Shown here piece after piece: positions 11,101 to 18,967 of a stretch of 64,000 bases of DNA. The first letter of the stretch is position 1. Every line of letters starts with the position of its first letter. The position numbers were made by a program, and so were the translations under genes. Source of the stretch: a virus; IMG/VR virus record IMGVR_UViG_3300021356_000797, positions 39,841-103,840 of that record. One strand, given 5' to 3'. The notes under the pieces are model-generated. The model was not told the origin of the DNA. It searched no databases and was given only the letters and a program-made list of their open reading frames with translations.

Positions 11101-12697
11101 ACGTAGAGGGGCTACTCCTGCGGAAATTGATGTAACAATGGAATATGGTATAGGGCCAGGAATGAATGATAATTTTTCCGATGTAATGTCTCATGAGCTT
11201 GCCCATGTTTATAGTCTGGGATCTAAAGATTATATTTTAAATAATGAGTCTGCAAACGTAGCTCCTGGTATAGATAAAGAATATGAGCTTTTATGGAATA
11301 TAAACAAAGACACAAAAGATCAACCTTTTTATTCATATCAAAACCATTTAAATACTGGGTCAAAACCTATTAGTTATAATACTGCTTTAAACAGTGAAAT
11401 ACAAAATGTTGCTGACCGTTTAAATACTAGGTACCATAACATTTCTCCTGAAGAAACTAAAGCTGATGTATATGGTATCAGAAACTATCTTCTTAGAACT
11501 CAAGGTCAAGATTATGATCAACCCTTTACTAAAGAAAATTATGATTCTTTAATGAATGATGACAAATTTAAAGAAGGTTTGTTTTATAAGCGCATGCAAG
11601 AAAGATATGGTGATGATCAATCTAAATGGATGAAAGCTATGAATCTTATTGCTTCAAAAGAAGATGGTAAAAATTATAGAATGTATGCAGAACGTGGTGG
11701 GCAGTTGCCTAAAGCTCAAAAGGGTAATGGTGAAAAACACACTGTAGCATCAGGTGAAACATTCTATGGTATTGCTAATAAAAATGGTATTGCTTGGGAA
11801 GATCTTGTTAGTGCTAACCCAGGTGTTGATATAGAAAAACTTTCAGTTGGTCAGATCATTAATATCCCATCTGTTTCAAAATCAGGGGGTGTAAAAATTA
11901 CATACTCAGATCCTGAACTTAACATTCTTCAGCAAGAAAGAGAGCTTGGAAATATAAAACAATCAGAGCCAGAACAAGTAGAACAGGTTAAAATTACAAA
12001 GCAACCTGTTGAAACTAAAACTACTCAGGTATATGATGGTCCTGGTTATTTTCCAGAAGCGTTGCTACTTAAGCAAGCATATAAAGAATCTACATTTAAT
12101 CCGGCTGCTCAATCTAAGATTAAAGATCCGGCTCAAGGATTTGCCCAGTTTAGACCTATTACTGTAAGAGAATTGCAGAGACTAGGTTTTGCTGATGATA
12201 CATTTGATCCTTTTGATTACACTCAGTCTATTGGTGCTCAAAGAGATTATATGAACTATTTGTATACTAGACCATGGATAGATAAGCCTAATCAATCTGA
12301 AGAGGTGAGATTAGCAAAAACATTAGCAGCATATAATTGGGGACCAGAAGTATTTAAGACATTCTTGACTAATAAGAAAGCAGCTGGAGTAGATATATAT
12401 AACTCCTTAGATTGGGTAGATCAATTACCTGGAGAAACTGGTGATTATATTAATAAGATTTTATTAGATAGTGATGAGCAATTCCAGGCAGATTATCAAA
12501 AAGCTCTTAAAGACAGTGCTAACTTAAAGTACATTAACCTTTATAATCTAAAAGCAGGAGGAGAATCTCTACCAGTATATAATACATATAAGACTAAGAA
12601 TAGAGCTTGGTTAGCAGCGCGTAAAAATTTAGGCGCTAATAAGAAGTTTATGTACGGTGGTAAAGTTTACTCTACAAGCACACCTAAAGGGCTGTAA
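8162..12697 (+). CDS. Multidomain virion protein: duplicated modules, zincin, LysM, lytic transglycosylase
   Basis: 1511 residues. Residues about 77-150 hold a Cys-containing domain (GKKCGRSG, YPACRPSKRV) resembling a viral domain I tentatively recall as DUF5872. Two homologous modules follow (about 149-384 and 385-660), each opening with a FNIPRT...WDGMLDEVTITPYTQ block and closing with a NWW/SWW-x-GYKPVK-x-x-GGSL linker. A third partial copy begins near 660 (MLDEVTVID). HELAH at 1011-1015, with a later EETKAD, is a zinc-peptidase motif. A LysM domain lies at about 1193-1236 and an SLT-type transglycosylase at about 1295-1420 (candidate catalytic Glu1309 in KEST; GFAQF; AAYNWG). It probably digests peptidoglycan during DNA entry. 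Confidence 0.75.
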   Translation: MKGRITKTGYRRNSPDVNNDFNIIPSNRISMKGVDFPVLGIDNLGNTQLMHPGGEYEYQGDYVTELPMYGSGGLTQWFAEEWVDIKTGKKCGRSGKDKKGRPYPACRPSKRVNKTTPKTASELSAAEKAKFKRKKKSGKRIDYNHKRAQEGTEVPLNRSEVFNIPRTLRYENGNMVLQDKPVWDGMLDEVTITPYTQSEIAFQELMNNKATGGLEPVYPVFEVLSAGIKTPFTASAKALQTGVRKAPSVINPRYFKPNSNMYYRGIGKKGMEDALQSGLFRAKPADQIPARMVDLGSVGKVDMAKRFNKTYYSPRFNIADQYGAGYIAEVPKDAAKFSKRYKNTDWSMSTREQIPVSKGRILEKNWWSGYKPVKKYGGSLPKAQEGNSEAPLNRGEIFNIPRTMGYEDGKMVVQDKPIWDGMLDEVTITPYTQGNILSEYMMNNKATGGLEPVYPVFDLMTLGLKAPATAGVKAIQAGIKKAPSKLNPKYYNPNMYAKGNPNVMYRQVGKDAYQDFANSGFVRTKAEITDNPILGLLETQKEIKDVLRYNKEYRPSQYRHATDFRAPFFSRGKTTTIKDGGADYLIQTRPDKVGPNNFYSAQWNILHGDQPPVVGGFGIMDPMYRAADNFDVFKKSWWHGYKPVKQLGGSLTKYQVQGEVFPTMLDEVTVIDKGAPSAFGKGSSDRMGTTYTIPMNIKNARGYSQNGMRVLFDSPGKLAKDAQKEFRSQFGFNANKLKKNFKNIFSQDFITLGDDQTFQNAAYAGPMSLSNSYFINESDNIIEPRTISRSNTKVTTNLINNDRSALLADMARPGTKADFFNLFQQREGFRPYLEAKVSNGKVYDAKLGEEDVTSRSPFESNMINYLGSDAYFERLAGTQYNNEIDVNKWSTDKDYRKSYAERLKADKPEFLKNYYEGLSKTLANPIVAEIDHNLGSYASAGTHNHGTLTGQNVIDYNPYNFNNAFGGAEKRKEALIKELERRGATPAEIDVTMEYGIGPGMNDNFSDVMSHELAHVYSLGSKDYILNNESANVAPGIDKEYELLWNINKDTKDQPFYSYQNHLNTGSKPISYNTALNSEIQNVADRLNTRYHNISPEETKADVYGIRNYLLRTQGQDYDQPFTKENYDSLMNDDKFKEGLFYKRMQERYGDDQSKWMKAMNLIASKEDGKNYRMYAERGGQLPKAQKGNGEKHTVASGETFYGIANKNGIAWEDLVSANPGVDIEKLSVGQIINIPSVSKSGGVKITYSDPELNILQQERELGNIKQSEPEQVEQVKITKQPVETKTTQVYDGPGYFPEALLLKQAYKESTFNPAAQSKIKDPAQGFAQFRPITVRELQRLGFADDTFDPFDYTQSIGAQRDYMNYLYTRPWIDKPNQSEEVRLAKTLAAYNWGPEVFKTFLTNKKAAGVDIYNSLDWVDQLPGETGDYINKILLDSDEQFQADYQKALKDSANLKYINLYNLKAGGESLPVYNTYKTKNRAWLAARKNLGANKKFMYGGKVYSTSTPKGL

Positions 12698-12721
12698 ATA
12701 TGGTAGTCTGCTATAATTTTT

Positions 12722-12738
12722 GTATATTATAAATGAGA
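12722..12738 (+). promoter_or_regulatory. Candidate phage promoter element, copy 2
   Basis: TTTTTGTATATTATAAATGAGA lies in the 55-base gap between two late genes; the core GTATATTATAAATGAGA starts 31 bases before the ATG at 12753. The T tract and GTATATT core recur at four other plus-strand gene starts. It lacks the Bacteroidota -7 box TAnnTTTG. Confidence 0.5.
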
Positions 12739-12752
12739 TATCGTAACTAGTT

Positions 12753-14114
12753 ATGTCAAAAAATATTCCCACAAATAAGAAGCTTTATGCTAGAGTAAAA
12801 GCAGAAGCTAAAAAGAAATTTGATAGATGGCCTTCTGCCTATGGATCTGCCTGGCTTGTAAAAGAATACAAGAAACGTGGCGGAGGTTATAGAAAGGCAG
12901 AAGAAGGAATGGAAGTTCCTGATTATGGTTACGGTGGCGGCATGAACTATGCAGACTATGCTTACATGTATGGTGGTGAAGATGCAGACATGATGGAATA
13001 TGCAAAGGGTGGTGGGATACCTGAGCGTTACAAGAACATGGGATTCACTAAAGTAGGTGTAAAGAAAAAGTCTACACGTCCTGGTAAAAAGTGGATGGTA
13101 CTTGCTAAGAAAGGAGACAAGTACAAAGTGGTACACGGTGGTTTTAAAGGAATGAAAGACTACACCCAACACGGTAGCTCTAAAAGACGTAAACGTTTTT
13201 GGGATAGAATGGGTGGTAAAGACTCTGCTAAAGCTAAAGATCCATTTAGCCCACTATACTGGCACAAGAGATTTGGTACCTGGGAAGAAGGTGGTGAAAT
13301 CTTTAATGAGGATTCTATGGATTTCTACGCACAAGGTGGTGGTACAGATAACCCAGGATTTAAAGCATTACCTCCAGAAGTACAGCAAAACATTCTAGAC
13401 AATATGGGTATTGGTGGTGAGTGCTATGCTTGTGGTGGTCAAAAGAAATATCAGCTTGGTGGTAAGCCTGGAAATCCATTTACTCAAGAAGAGTTGGATT
13501 ATATGGAGAGCATGTATCAACAACCTGATCTAGAATATTTACCTTATCCAGATGATACTGGTAACTTGGATGTAATGTACCCAAACCCAGCCATGGGGTT
13601 AGATGTAATGCCCCCAGACTCAACTATAGAGTTAGATGAAGTGGTAGTAACAGATACTAGACTTGGTGGTTTAAAGCCTAAGCCAATTCCAGATATGACT
13701 CCGGAAATGTTTGAGCCTGCTTTAATGCCGGTAACACTACCAGAAAGAGTGGAGTCTTATATAGAAGATCCAGAGAAAGAGGAAGAGCAAAAGAATAAGC
13801 CTAATAGAAGATTACAGTGGGCTATGGGTAGAATTGCTATGGCTAATGCTGCAAATCAGTTTATGGAAAACATGAATGACCGTAAACAAGAAGCTAAAAT
13901 GAGACAGAATCTTCTTACTGATAACTTTGTACCAATGATTACAGGTAATGACAGAGGAGACTATGATATAAATACAGGTATCTTTAGACCTGATGATTAT
14001 GTACCTACACAGTTTCAATCTTTTATGGCAAAGGGTGGACAGATTGGTATGGTAGATGAAGACATATTACAAGAACTTATTGCAGCAGGTGCTGACATTG
14101 AAATCTTAGACTGA
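12753..14114 (+). CDS. Basic virion/cargo protein with TonB-box-like motif
   Basis: 453 residues. Residues 1-50 (KLYARVKAEAKKKFD, WPSAYGSAWLVKEYKKRGG) form a basic domain I have seen in virus proteins. Residues about 95-172 form a second basic domain (RPGKKWMVLAKKGDKYKVV, DYTQHGSSKRRKRFWDR, SPLYWHKRFGTW). Between and after them are Gly-rich linkers (GGGMNYADYAYMYGG; CYACGGQKKYQLGG). At 294-301 is LDEVVVTD, close to the TonB box of outer-membrane receptors. The C-terminus is helical and acidic. It is preceded by a promoter-like element and overlaps the next gene (TGATGA). A structural or ejected role is inferred from position; no enzyme motif was seen. Confidence 0.6.
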   Translation: MSKNIPTNKKLYARVKAEAKKKFDRWPSAYGSAWLVKEYKKRGGGYRKAEEGMEVPDYGYGGGMNYADYAYMYGGEDADMMEYAKGGGIPERYKNMGFTKVGVKKKSTRPGKKWMVLAKKGDKYKVVHGGFKGMKDYTQHGSSKRRKRFWDRMGGKDSAKAKDPFSPLYWHKRFGTWEEGGEIFNEDSMDFYAQGGGTDNPGFKALPPEVQQNILDNMGIGGECYACGGQKKYQLGGKPGNPFTQEELDYMESMYQQPDLEYLPYPDDTGNLDVMYPNPAMGLDVMPPDSTIELDEVVVTDTRLGGLKPKPIPDMTPEMFEPALMPVTLPERVESYIEDPEKEEEQKNKPNRRLQWAMGRIAMANAANQFMENMNDRKQEAKMRQNLLTDNFVPMITGNDRGDYDINTGIFRPDDYVPTQFQSFMAKGGQIGMVDEDILQELIAAGADIEILD

Positions 14115-16066
14115 TGAAGAAGATAAAAATTAATAAACTTCCTAAAGGCTTTCACAGAATGCCAGACGGCACAATCATGAGAGACTCAGACCACCAGAAA
14201 ATGCAAGCTGGTGGTCAACCTGTTTTAGGGCCAACACCTAGAGCAGCAGCTAATCTTGAAGCAGAAAAGGGAGAAACAGTTGTTACAGATTTAGATAATA
14301 ACATGATTCCTGAGCACTATAAGATTGGTGGTAAGAAGCACAGTGAAGGTGGTACACCTCTTAATCTTCCTCCCAAGTCTTTTATCTTTTCAGATCATAA
14401 GTCTATGTCAATTAAAGGTGATGACTTAAAGAAGTTTACTAACACTAGTAAAAAGTCTATGACCCCAGCAGCTATTGCAGGGTTAAAGAAGTTTGACATT
14501 AGTGAAGAGAATAAAATTCTAAAAGATCAAGATGCAGATAAAATGGCTAAGGCTACTGCAGAGCGTAACATTCAAGCTAAGCTTGTCAAGTTAGGAGAGC
14601 TTGCTATGCTTCAAGAGTCTAAGAAAGATTTTGATAATGGTATTCCTGAAATTGCGTTGCCATATTTAAAACGTAATGGAGTAACTCCTGAACAAGTAGA
14701 GATGATTAATGCAGAGCTTGAGCAGAGAAATATGATGGAAGAAATGGCTGCTTATGGTAAAGAGATGTATGGATGGGGTGGTCAAAAGAAAATGCAGGGA
14801 GGTGGTCAGCCTAATGTATCTTATGCTCCTGATGCATTAAAAGTATTTAATCAATATGGTCTAACATTTAGTTTACCTGGTGCAACTGCATACGCAGATG
14901 TACAGGGTTATAAAGGAGATGGTCTATTCGGTGATGCTGAAACTAACCTTCCTGGGTTCTTTGAAGAGTTTACTGGAGTGTACTCTGATATTGATGCACT
15001 TAAAGAATCTTTAGATGATTATGGTGTTAATGATGTAAACCCTGAAGTTAAGAAATTCCAAGAGTGGTATACTAATACCCACATTCCTGAAGTAGCAAAT
15101 CAGATTCGTGCTGAAGTAAAAGAGAAGAGAGGTTATGAGATGACTGATGATGAGTTCAACGGTCTTGTAACTGGTCTTACTAGTGAGTTTGGTTTTCAGG
15201 ATGGTAAGAAAGGATTTGGATTTGATGGTAAGATGGGTACTGTAACTTCTGGTAGAAGAAGGTTAGGTTACTCTATAGATCCTATTGAAGATACCCCGGA
15301 AATTACACCACCAGAAACTATTCCTTATGAAGGAGAGGGTAGTGATACTAATTTTTATCAGCAAGATCTTGTAAAGATTGGTGCTAAGCTTGCAGATAGA
15401 GCAAACAGATACTATGGTTATACTCAAAGATTACAACCATACTTACCTGATCCGGTATTCTTAGATCCTGAAAGAGAGTTGCAAGCTAATCAAGAGGCTT
15501 ATGCTACAGCTGCAGCTACTCAAGGTCTTGTGGGCAGAGGTCAAAATTTAGCCGGCAATCTTTCTTTAATGCAAGGAAAGCTGGCGGAGCAACAAGCTAA
15601 TACATTAGCTAGATATACAAACGCTAATAATCAAATAGCTAACAGCTTTGAGCTTAAGCGTGGAGATGCTATTAATGCTTTCCAAGAGTACAACGCATTG
15701 CAGAATAGACAGCAAGCTATGGATACTGCCATTGTTAACCAGCAGTATGATAACTTTAGACGTCAGAAAAGAAATGATTTGGCTAATCTATATGCACAAG
15801 CTTTAACTAACAGAGCAGAAACAGATCTTCTTAATGATCTGTATCCTCAATATAGTATTGAACCTTTAACTGGGGGTATGGGATACTTTACCGGTAGAGG
15901 TTGGGATCCTAATTCTGATATGACTGCTTATGATAAGTTCCGTCAACAGTATTTACAAACTACTTTAGGAGGCCCTAGAACTAAAGAAGAAGGCTCAGTA
16001 CAAAAGAAATATGGTGGTTCTGCCTATAACAGAATGGGATTGAGTAAATTTATCAAGCGTAAATAA
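14114..16066 (+). CDS. Virion-associated (cargo) protein
   Basis: 650 residues. The N-terminal 130 residues contain AEKGETVVTDLDNNMIPEHY and KHSEGGTPLNLPPKSFIFSD, a Gly-rich domain with beta character that recurs in large virion proteins of Bacteroidota phages. Gly-rich linkers KMQAGGQP and WGGQKKMQGGGQP separate domains, as in the two proteins upstream. The C-terminal third (about 450-600) is a long Gln/Ala/Asn-rich helix (QANQEAYATAAATQG, LAEQQANTLARYTN), as expected of an elongated helical internal virion protein. It ends with KKYGGSAYNRMG and a basic tail. No catalytic motif is visible; the function is unknown beyond probable packaging in the particle. Confidence 0.55.
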   Translation: MKKIKINKLPKGFHRMPDGTIMRDSDHQKMQAGGQPVLGPTPRAAANLEAEKGETVVTDLDNNMIPEHYKIGGKKHSEGGTPLNLPPKSFIFSDHKSMSIKGDDLKKFTNTSKKSMTPAAIAGLKKFDISEENKILKDQDADKMAKATAERNIQAKLVKLGELAMLQESKKDFDNGIPEIALPYLKRNGVTPEQVEMINAELEQRNMMEEMAAYGKEMYGWGGQKKMQGGGQPNVSYAPDALKVFNQYGLTFSLPGATAYADVQGYKGDGLFGDAETNLPGFFEEFTGVYSDIDALKESLDDYGVNDVNPEVKKFQEWYTNTHIPEVANQIRAEVKEKRGYEMTDDEFNGLVTGLTSEFGFQDGKKGFGFDGKMGTVTSGRRRLGYSIDPIEDTPEITPPETIPYEGEGSDTNFYQQDLVKIGAKLADRANRYYGYTQRLQPYLPDPVFLDPERELQANQEAYATAAATQGLVGRGQNLAGNLSLMQGKLAEQQANTLARYTNANNQIANSFELKRGDAINAFQEYNALQNRQQAMDTAIVNQQYDNFRRQKRNDLANLYAQALTNRAETDLLNDLYPQYSIEPLTGGMGYFTGRGWDPNSDMTAYDKFRQQYLQTTLGGPRTKEEGSVQKKYGGSAYNRMGLSKFIKRK

Positions 16067-16101
16067 ACCTTGAAGGTTTACTAAACTTACCAGATTTTTT
16101 A

Positions 16102-16119
16102 GTATATTGTATATATAGA
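16102..16119 (+). promoter_or_regulatory. Candidate phage promoter element, copy 3
   Basis: TTTTTTAGTATATTGTATATATAGA lies in the 58-base gap before the gene at 16125, with the core GTA 23 bases before the ATG. It aligns with the copies at 12722, 37009 and 56506. Confidence 0.5.
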
Positions 16120-16124
16120 CTAGT

Positions 16125-18965
16125 ATGGCAACATTTATTCCAAATATAGGTGACGTAACTCCTGAAGTAGAGTACTTTAGACCTAATCTAGAACTTATGG
16201 CTGGCTACTTGGAAACAAGACAAGGCCAGTTTAATGCTGCTAGAGATGAGCTAAATACAATGTACAATACATTGATGTCTCTAGATCTTACATTAGATGA
16301 GAATAAGAAAAGACGAGAAGAGTACTTCAAGGCTGCAGACCAGCAGATTAAAAAGTTTGCTAATGTAGATATCAGCTTACCTGAAAACATTGCTGCTGCT
16401 AAACGTGTATTCAGTCCTTTGGTAGAAGATGAAGCAATGTCTGAAGATTTCTTGTTTACTAGCAAGATTAAAAATATCATAACTACTGCAGAAAAGTTTA
16501 GAAACAGTTCTGAGGAAGAGGATAGAGCTAGATATAATCCAGAATCAATTAAGTATGCTCAGTTAAAGCAACAGGAGTACATCAATGCTTCTCCGGAAGC
16601 AAGAAAAGGTGTATCTAATTCTACTGTTAGATACGTATCTAATGTCAATCTTATGGAGAAAGCTACGGCTTTAGCTAAAGAGATGGACTTAAATGTAACT
16701 ATAGATAGTATTACTGGAGGTTATAAAGTAACTAATAAGAATGGTCAGTTGATTACTCCTCAACTGCAACAGGCTTTTACTGATGCTTTTATGTCAGATC
16801 CTGAAGTTGTAGAATATTACGAGCAAAGAGCTTATGTGGATGTACAAAGTCAGATTCAAAGCTTGGCCCCTCAGCTTGGTTATCAGGGTGCTATAGATGC
16901 ACTATCTCAAACACTTCAGGCTTCTAGCCAATTACTATTTGCTAAAAATGCAGAAGAGGCAAAAAAAGCTAAAGAAGTTTTAGATGCTCAGCGTAGAATT
17001 ATTGAAAATAAAATTGAAACTGAAGGGATTGTTGAGGGCTCTGAAGCTCATAGAGACTACCTTAATGTTTTAAAGAATTTAGAAACAGCTTCTAATAACC
17101 AAGAAATTGCGGCTCAAGGTTTAGGCTTGTCTTTAAATCAATTAAACTCTACAGAAGAATTATATAGTCTGGCTTTCCGTTTATCACTTAGTGAAGATAT
17201 TCAACGTGCAGCCCAGATCTTATCTGATAGAGGTATGGAGCAAACTGTTAAAGAAGATGCGTTTGCACTAGAAGCTGTTAAACAGCAGAATAGATTAGAA
17301 CTTGCTTTATTTAAAGCAGAACTTGAGAATGCTGGAAGTTCTAGTTCAGGACAAAGTGGTGTTAGCTGGGATCCTGTACAAGCTGCAGTAGATGCCGGTG
17401 CTAGAAGCCGTGGTGCAGAAGGTACAGAATATGCTGGTAACTTAGATATCACTACTGCTAAATCTGCATTAAAAGGTTATGTAGATATAGAAGAAGATAT
17501 GTACCGTAAATTTATTACCAACTTCTTGAGTAAAGAAAATGGTGGATATCTCAGCAGCGTAGGTGGCGGTTCTGCAAATGGTAAGGCTGCTGTAGATGCG
17601 TATCTTGCAGAGTTAGATGCTTTAGGTCCTCTAGAAAGACAGGAAAGAATTGCAGATGATCTACTAGAGATTTCACAAAGTGGTCATAGCTATGATGCTA
17701 AAGCATTAGAAGATATGGAGGCTATGGTAAACAGCATTGCTGCAGCTAATAATGCAGTTAATGGAACTGTTTATCAATCTCACAGGCTATTACAACAGGA
17801 ATATGCAGGTCAACCAGATGAGCTAATGCTATCTGAGTTAATGTTTGATGATGCTGGTGTAATTTTATCTGAGAGCCAGTTTGTAAATCAAGCTACAGAT
17901 TTTGTAAATGCTAATATAGCACGTCAAGATGGGGGTAGAGGATTTGATCAAAATAGATATACTAGTTATAGACAAACTTTTGATAACTATGGTAGTGCAT
18001 ATCCTACTTATGCAGAAGCAGATCCAAATAAGTTAAAAGAACTTTATCAGGTATATAAAAATAATATTGATAATATCTATAAAAATAATAGTGTTAATGT
18101 TCATCAATACTTTGATCCAGATATAGTTGGGGGAGGTTCCAGCCGTGCATTTGAAGTTAATGCTTCATATGTTGCAGATCCTATGACTTACTACAATAAA
18201 AAGAAAGCAGGTCATCAGAATTCTAAAAAAGCATTTACAGTTATAGCTGGTACTGTTATGGCTGCTAAAAATTCAGATAGCTACATCTATCCTGGTTCAA
18301 TGATTGAAAATAATTATTTTGGACTAGATGCTTTTCCAGATGGGGAAGATAACAAGATGGTTATAGAAAACGCTGCAACAGAATTGCTTAATAGCTTTTT
18401 ACAAACCGCTCAAAAATCTAATGATGGTAGCTCTGTAGGTAGACCTACGGCTATAGTAGATGTTGCAAAAGGAATTACTATTGGAGATAAACGTTATGTA
18501 GCTACACAGATTACATTTGATGAAACCTATATGGCTGGATTAAAAGAAGATAATCCAGGTAAGTATAAAGATGCTCCAAGTAAATACACCATTTTTACAC
18601 CTCAAGAAGCTATGCCTGTTGGCTACTTCCCTAGTGATGGATCAGGAGCTTTAATGGCTTCTATTATAGCTAGTGGTGAACGCACTACACAATTCCCTCA
18701 AGGGCTAGGATCAGTTACTTATACTTATGATGATGAGTCTGGATTGATTCAAGTCTATGGTAAAATTAAAAGCCTTAATCCAGAAAATGGAGGCTATGAA
18801 ATGAGAGAGTATGTAGAGTCTGTAGATGAAGAAAACTTTGACATTGTAAGAAATTCTGTATGGAATGTAGTTCAGGCAACTCTTGAATCTAATGAACAAC
18901 GCTTAAAAGAATTAGAAGCGGCACAAGGTATTACAAGGGTTACTGATCCTAATAAATTAAAGTAA
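16125..18965 (+). CDS. Large helical virion/cargo protein, function unknown
   Basis: 946 residues. The N-terminal 130 residues (ATFIPNIGDVTPEVEYFRPN, then long helices with FNAARDELNTMYNTLMSLDL) look like a dimerisation or docking domain. Much of 150-500 is predicted helical with heptad-like spacing. Serine/glycine-rich breaks (GSSSSGQSGVS; SVGGGSANG) separate it from a mixed C-terminal half. There is no signal peptide or enzyme motif. It has its own promoter-like element and is followed two bases later by another giant gene, so it probably begins a transcription unit running through the RNA polymerase. In the related phage crAss001 the genes in this position encode ejected cargo. Confidence 0.5.
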   Translation: MATFIPNIGDVTPEVEYFRPNLELMAGYLETRQGQFNAARDELNTMYNTLMSLDLTLDENKKRREEYFKAADQQIKKFANVDISLPENIAAAKRVFSPLVEDEAMSEDFLFTSKIKNIITTAEKFRNSSEEEDRARYNPESIKYAQLKQQEYINASPEARKGVSNSTVRYVSNVNLMEKATALAKEMDLNVTIDSITGGYKVTNKNGQLITPQLQQAFTDAFMSDPEVVEYYEQRAYVDVQSQIQSLAPQLGYQGAIDALSQTLQASSQLLFAKNAEEAKKAKEVLDAQRRIIENKIETEGIVEGSEAHRDYLNVLKNLETASNNQEIAAQGLGLSLNQLNSTEELYSLAFRLSLSEDIQRAAQILSDRGMEQTVKEDAFALEAVKQQNRLELALFKAELENAGSSSSGQSGVSWDPVQAAVDAGARSRGAEGTEYAGNLDITTAKSALKGYVDIEEDMYRKFITNFLSKENGGYLSSVGGGSANGKAAVDAYLAELDALGPLERQERIADDLLEISQSGHSYDAKALEDMEAMVNSIAAANNAVNGTVYQSHRLLQQEYAGQPDELMLSELMFDDAGVILSESQFVNQATDFVNANIARQDGGRGFDQNRYTSYRQTFDNYGSAYPTYAEADPNKLKELYQVYKNNIDNIYKNNSVNVHQYFDPDIVGGGSSRAFEVNASYVADPMTYYNKKKAGHQNSKKAFTVIAGTVMAAKNSDSYIYPGSMIENNYFGLDAFPDGEDNKMVIENAATELLNSFLQTAQKSNDGSSVGRPTAIVDVAKGITIGDKRYVATQITFDETYMAGLKEDNPGKYKDAPSKYTIFTPQEAMPVGYFPSDGSGALMASIIASGERTTQFPQGLGSVTYTYDDESGLIQVYGKIKSLNPENGGYEMREYVESVDEENFDIVRNSVWNVVQATLESNEQRLKELEAAQGITRVTDPNKLK

Positions 18966-18967
18966 CT

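Noticed and set aside
8162-12697. Assembly duplication as the cause of the repeated modules
   Set aside because: The copies differ at many positions and in length, so they are diverged paralogous modules, not a sequencing repeat.
12756-13172. 138-residue minus-strand ORF opposite the 453-aa late gene
   Set aside because: It is an antisense shadow of a well-supported gene, rich in His, Cys, Ser and Phe as expected from reversed Gly/Lys codons, with no motif and no gap for a promoter.
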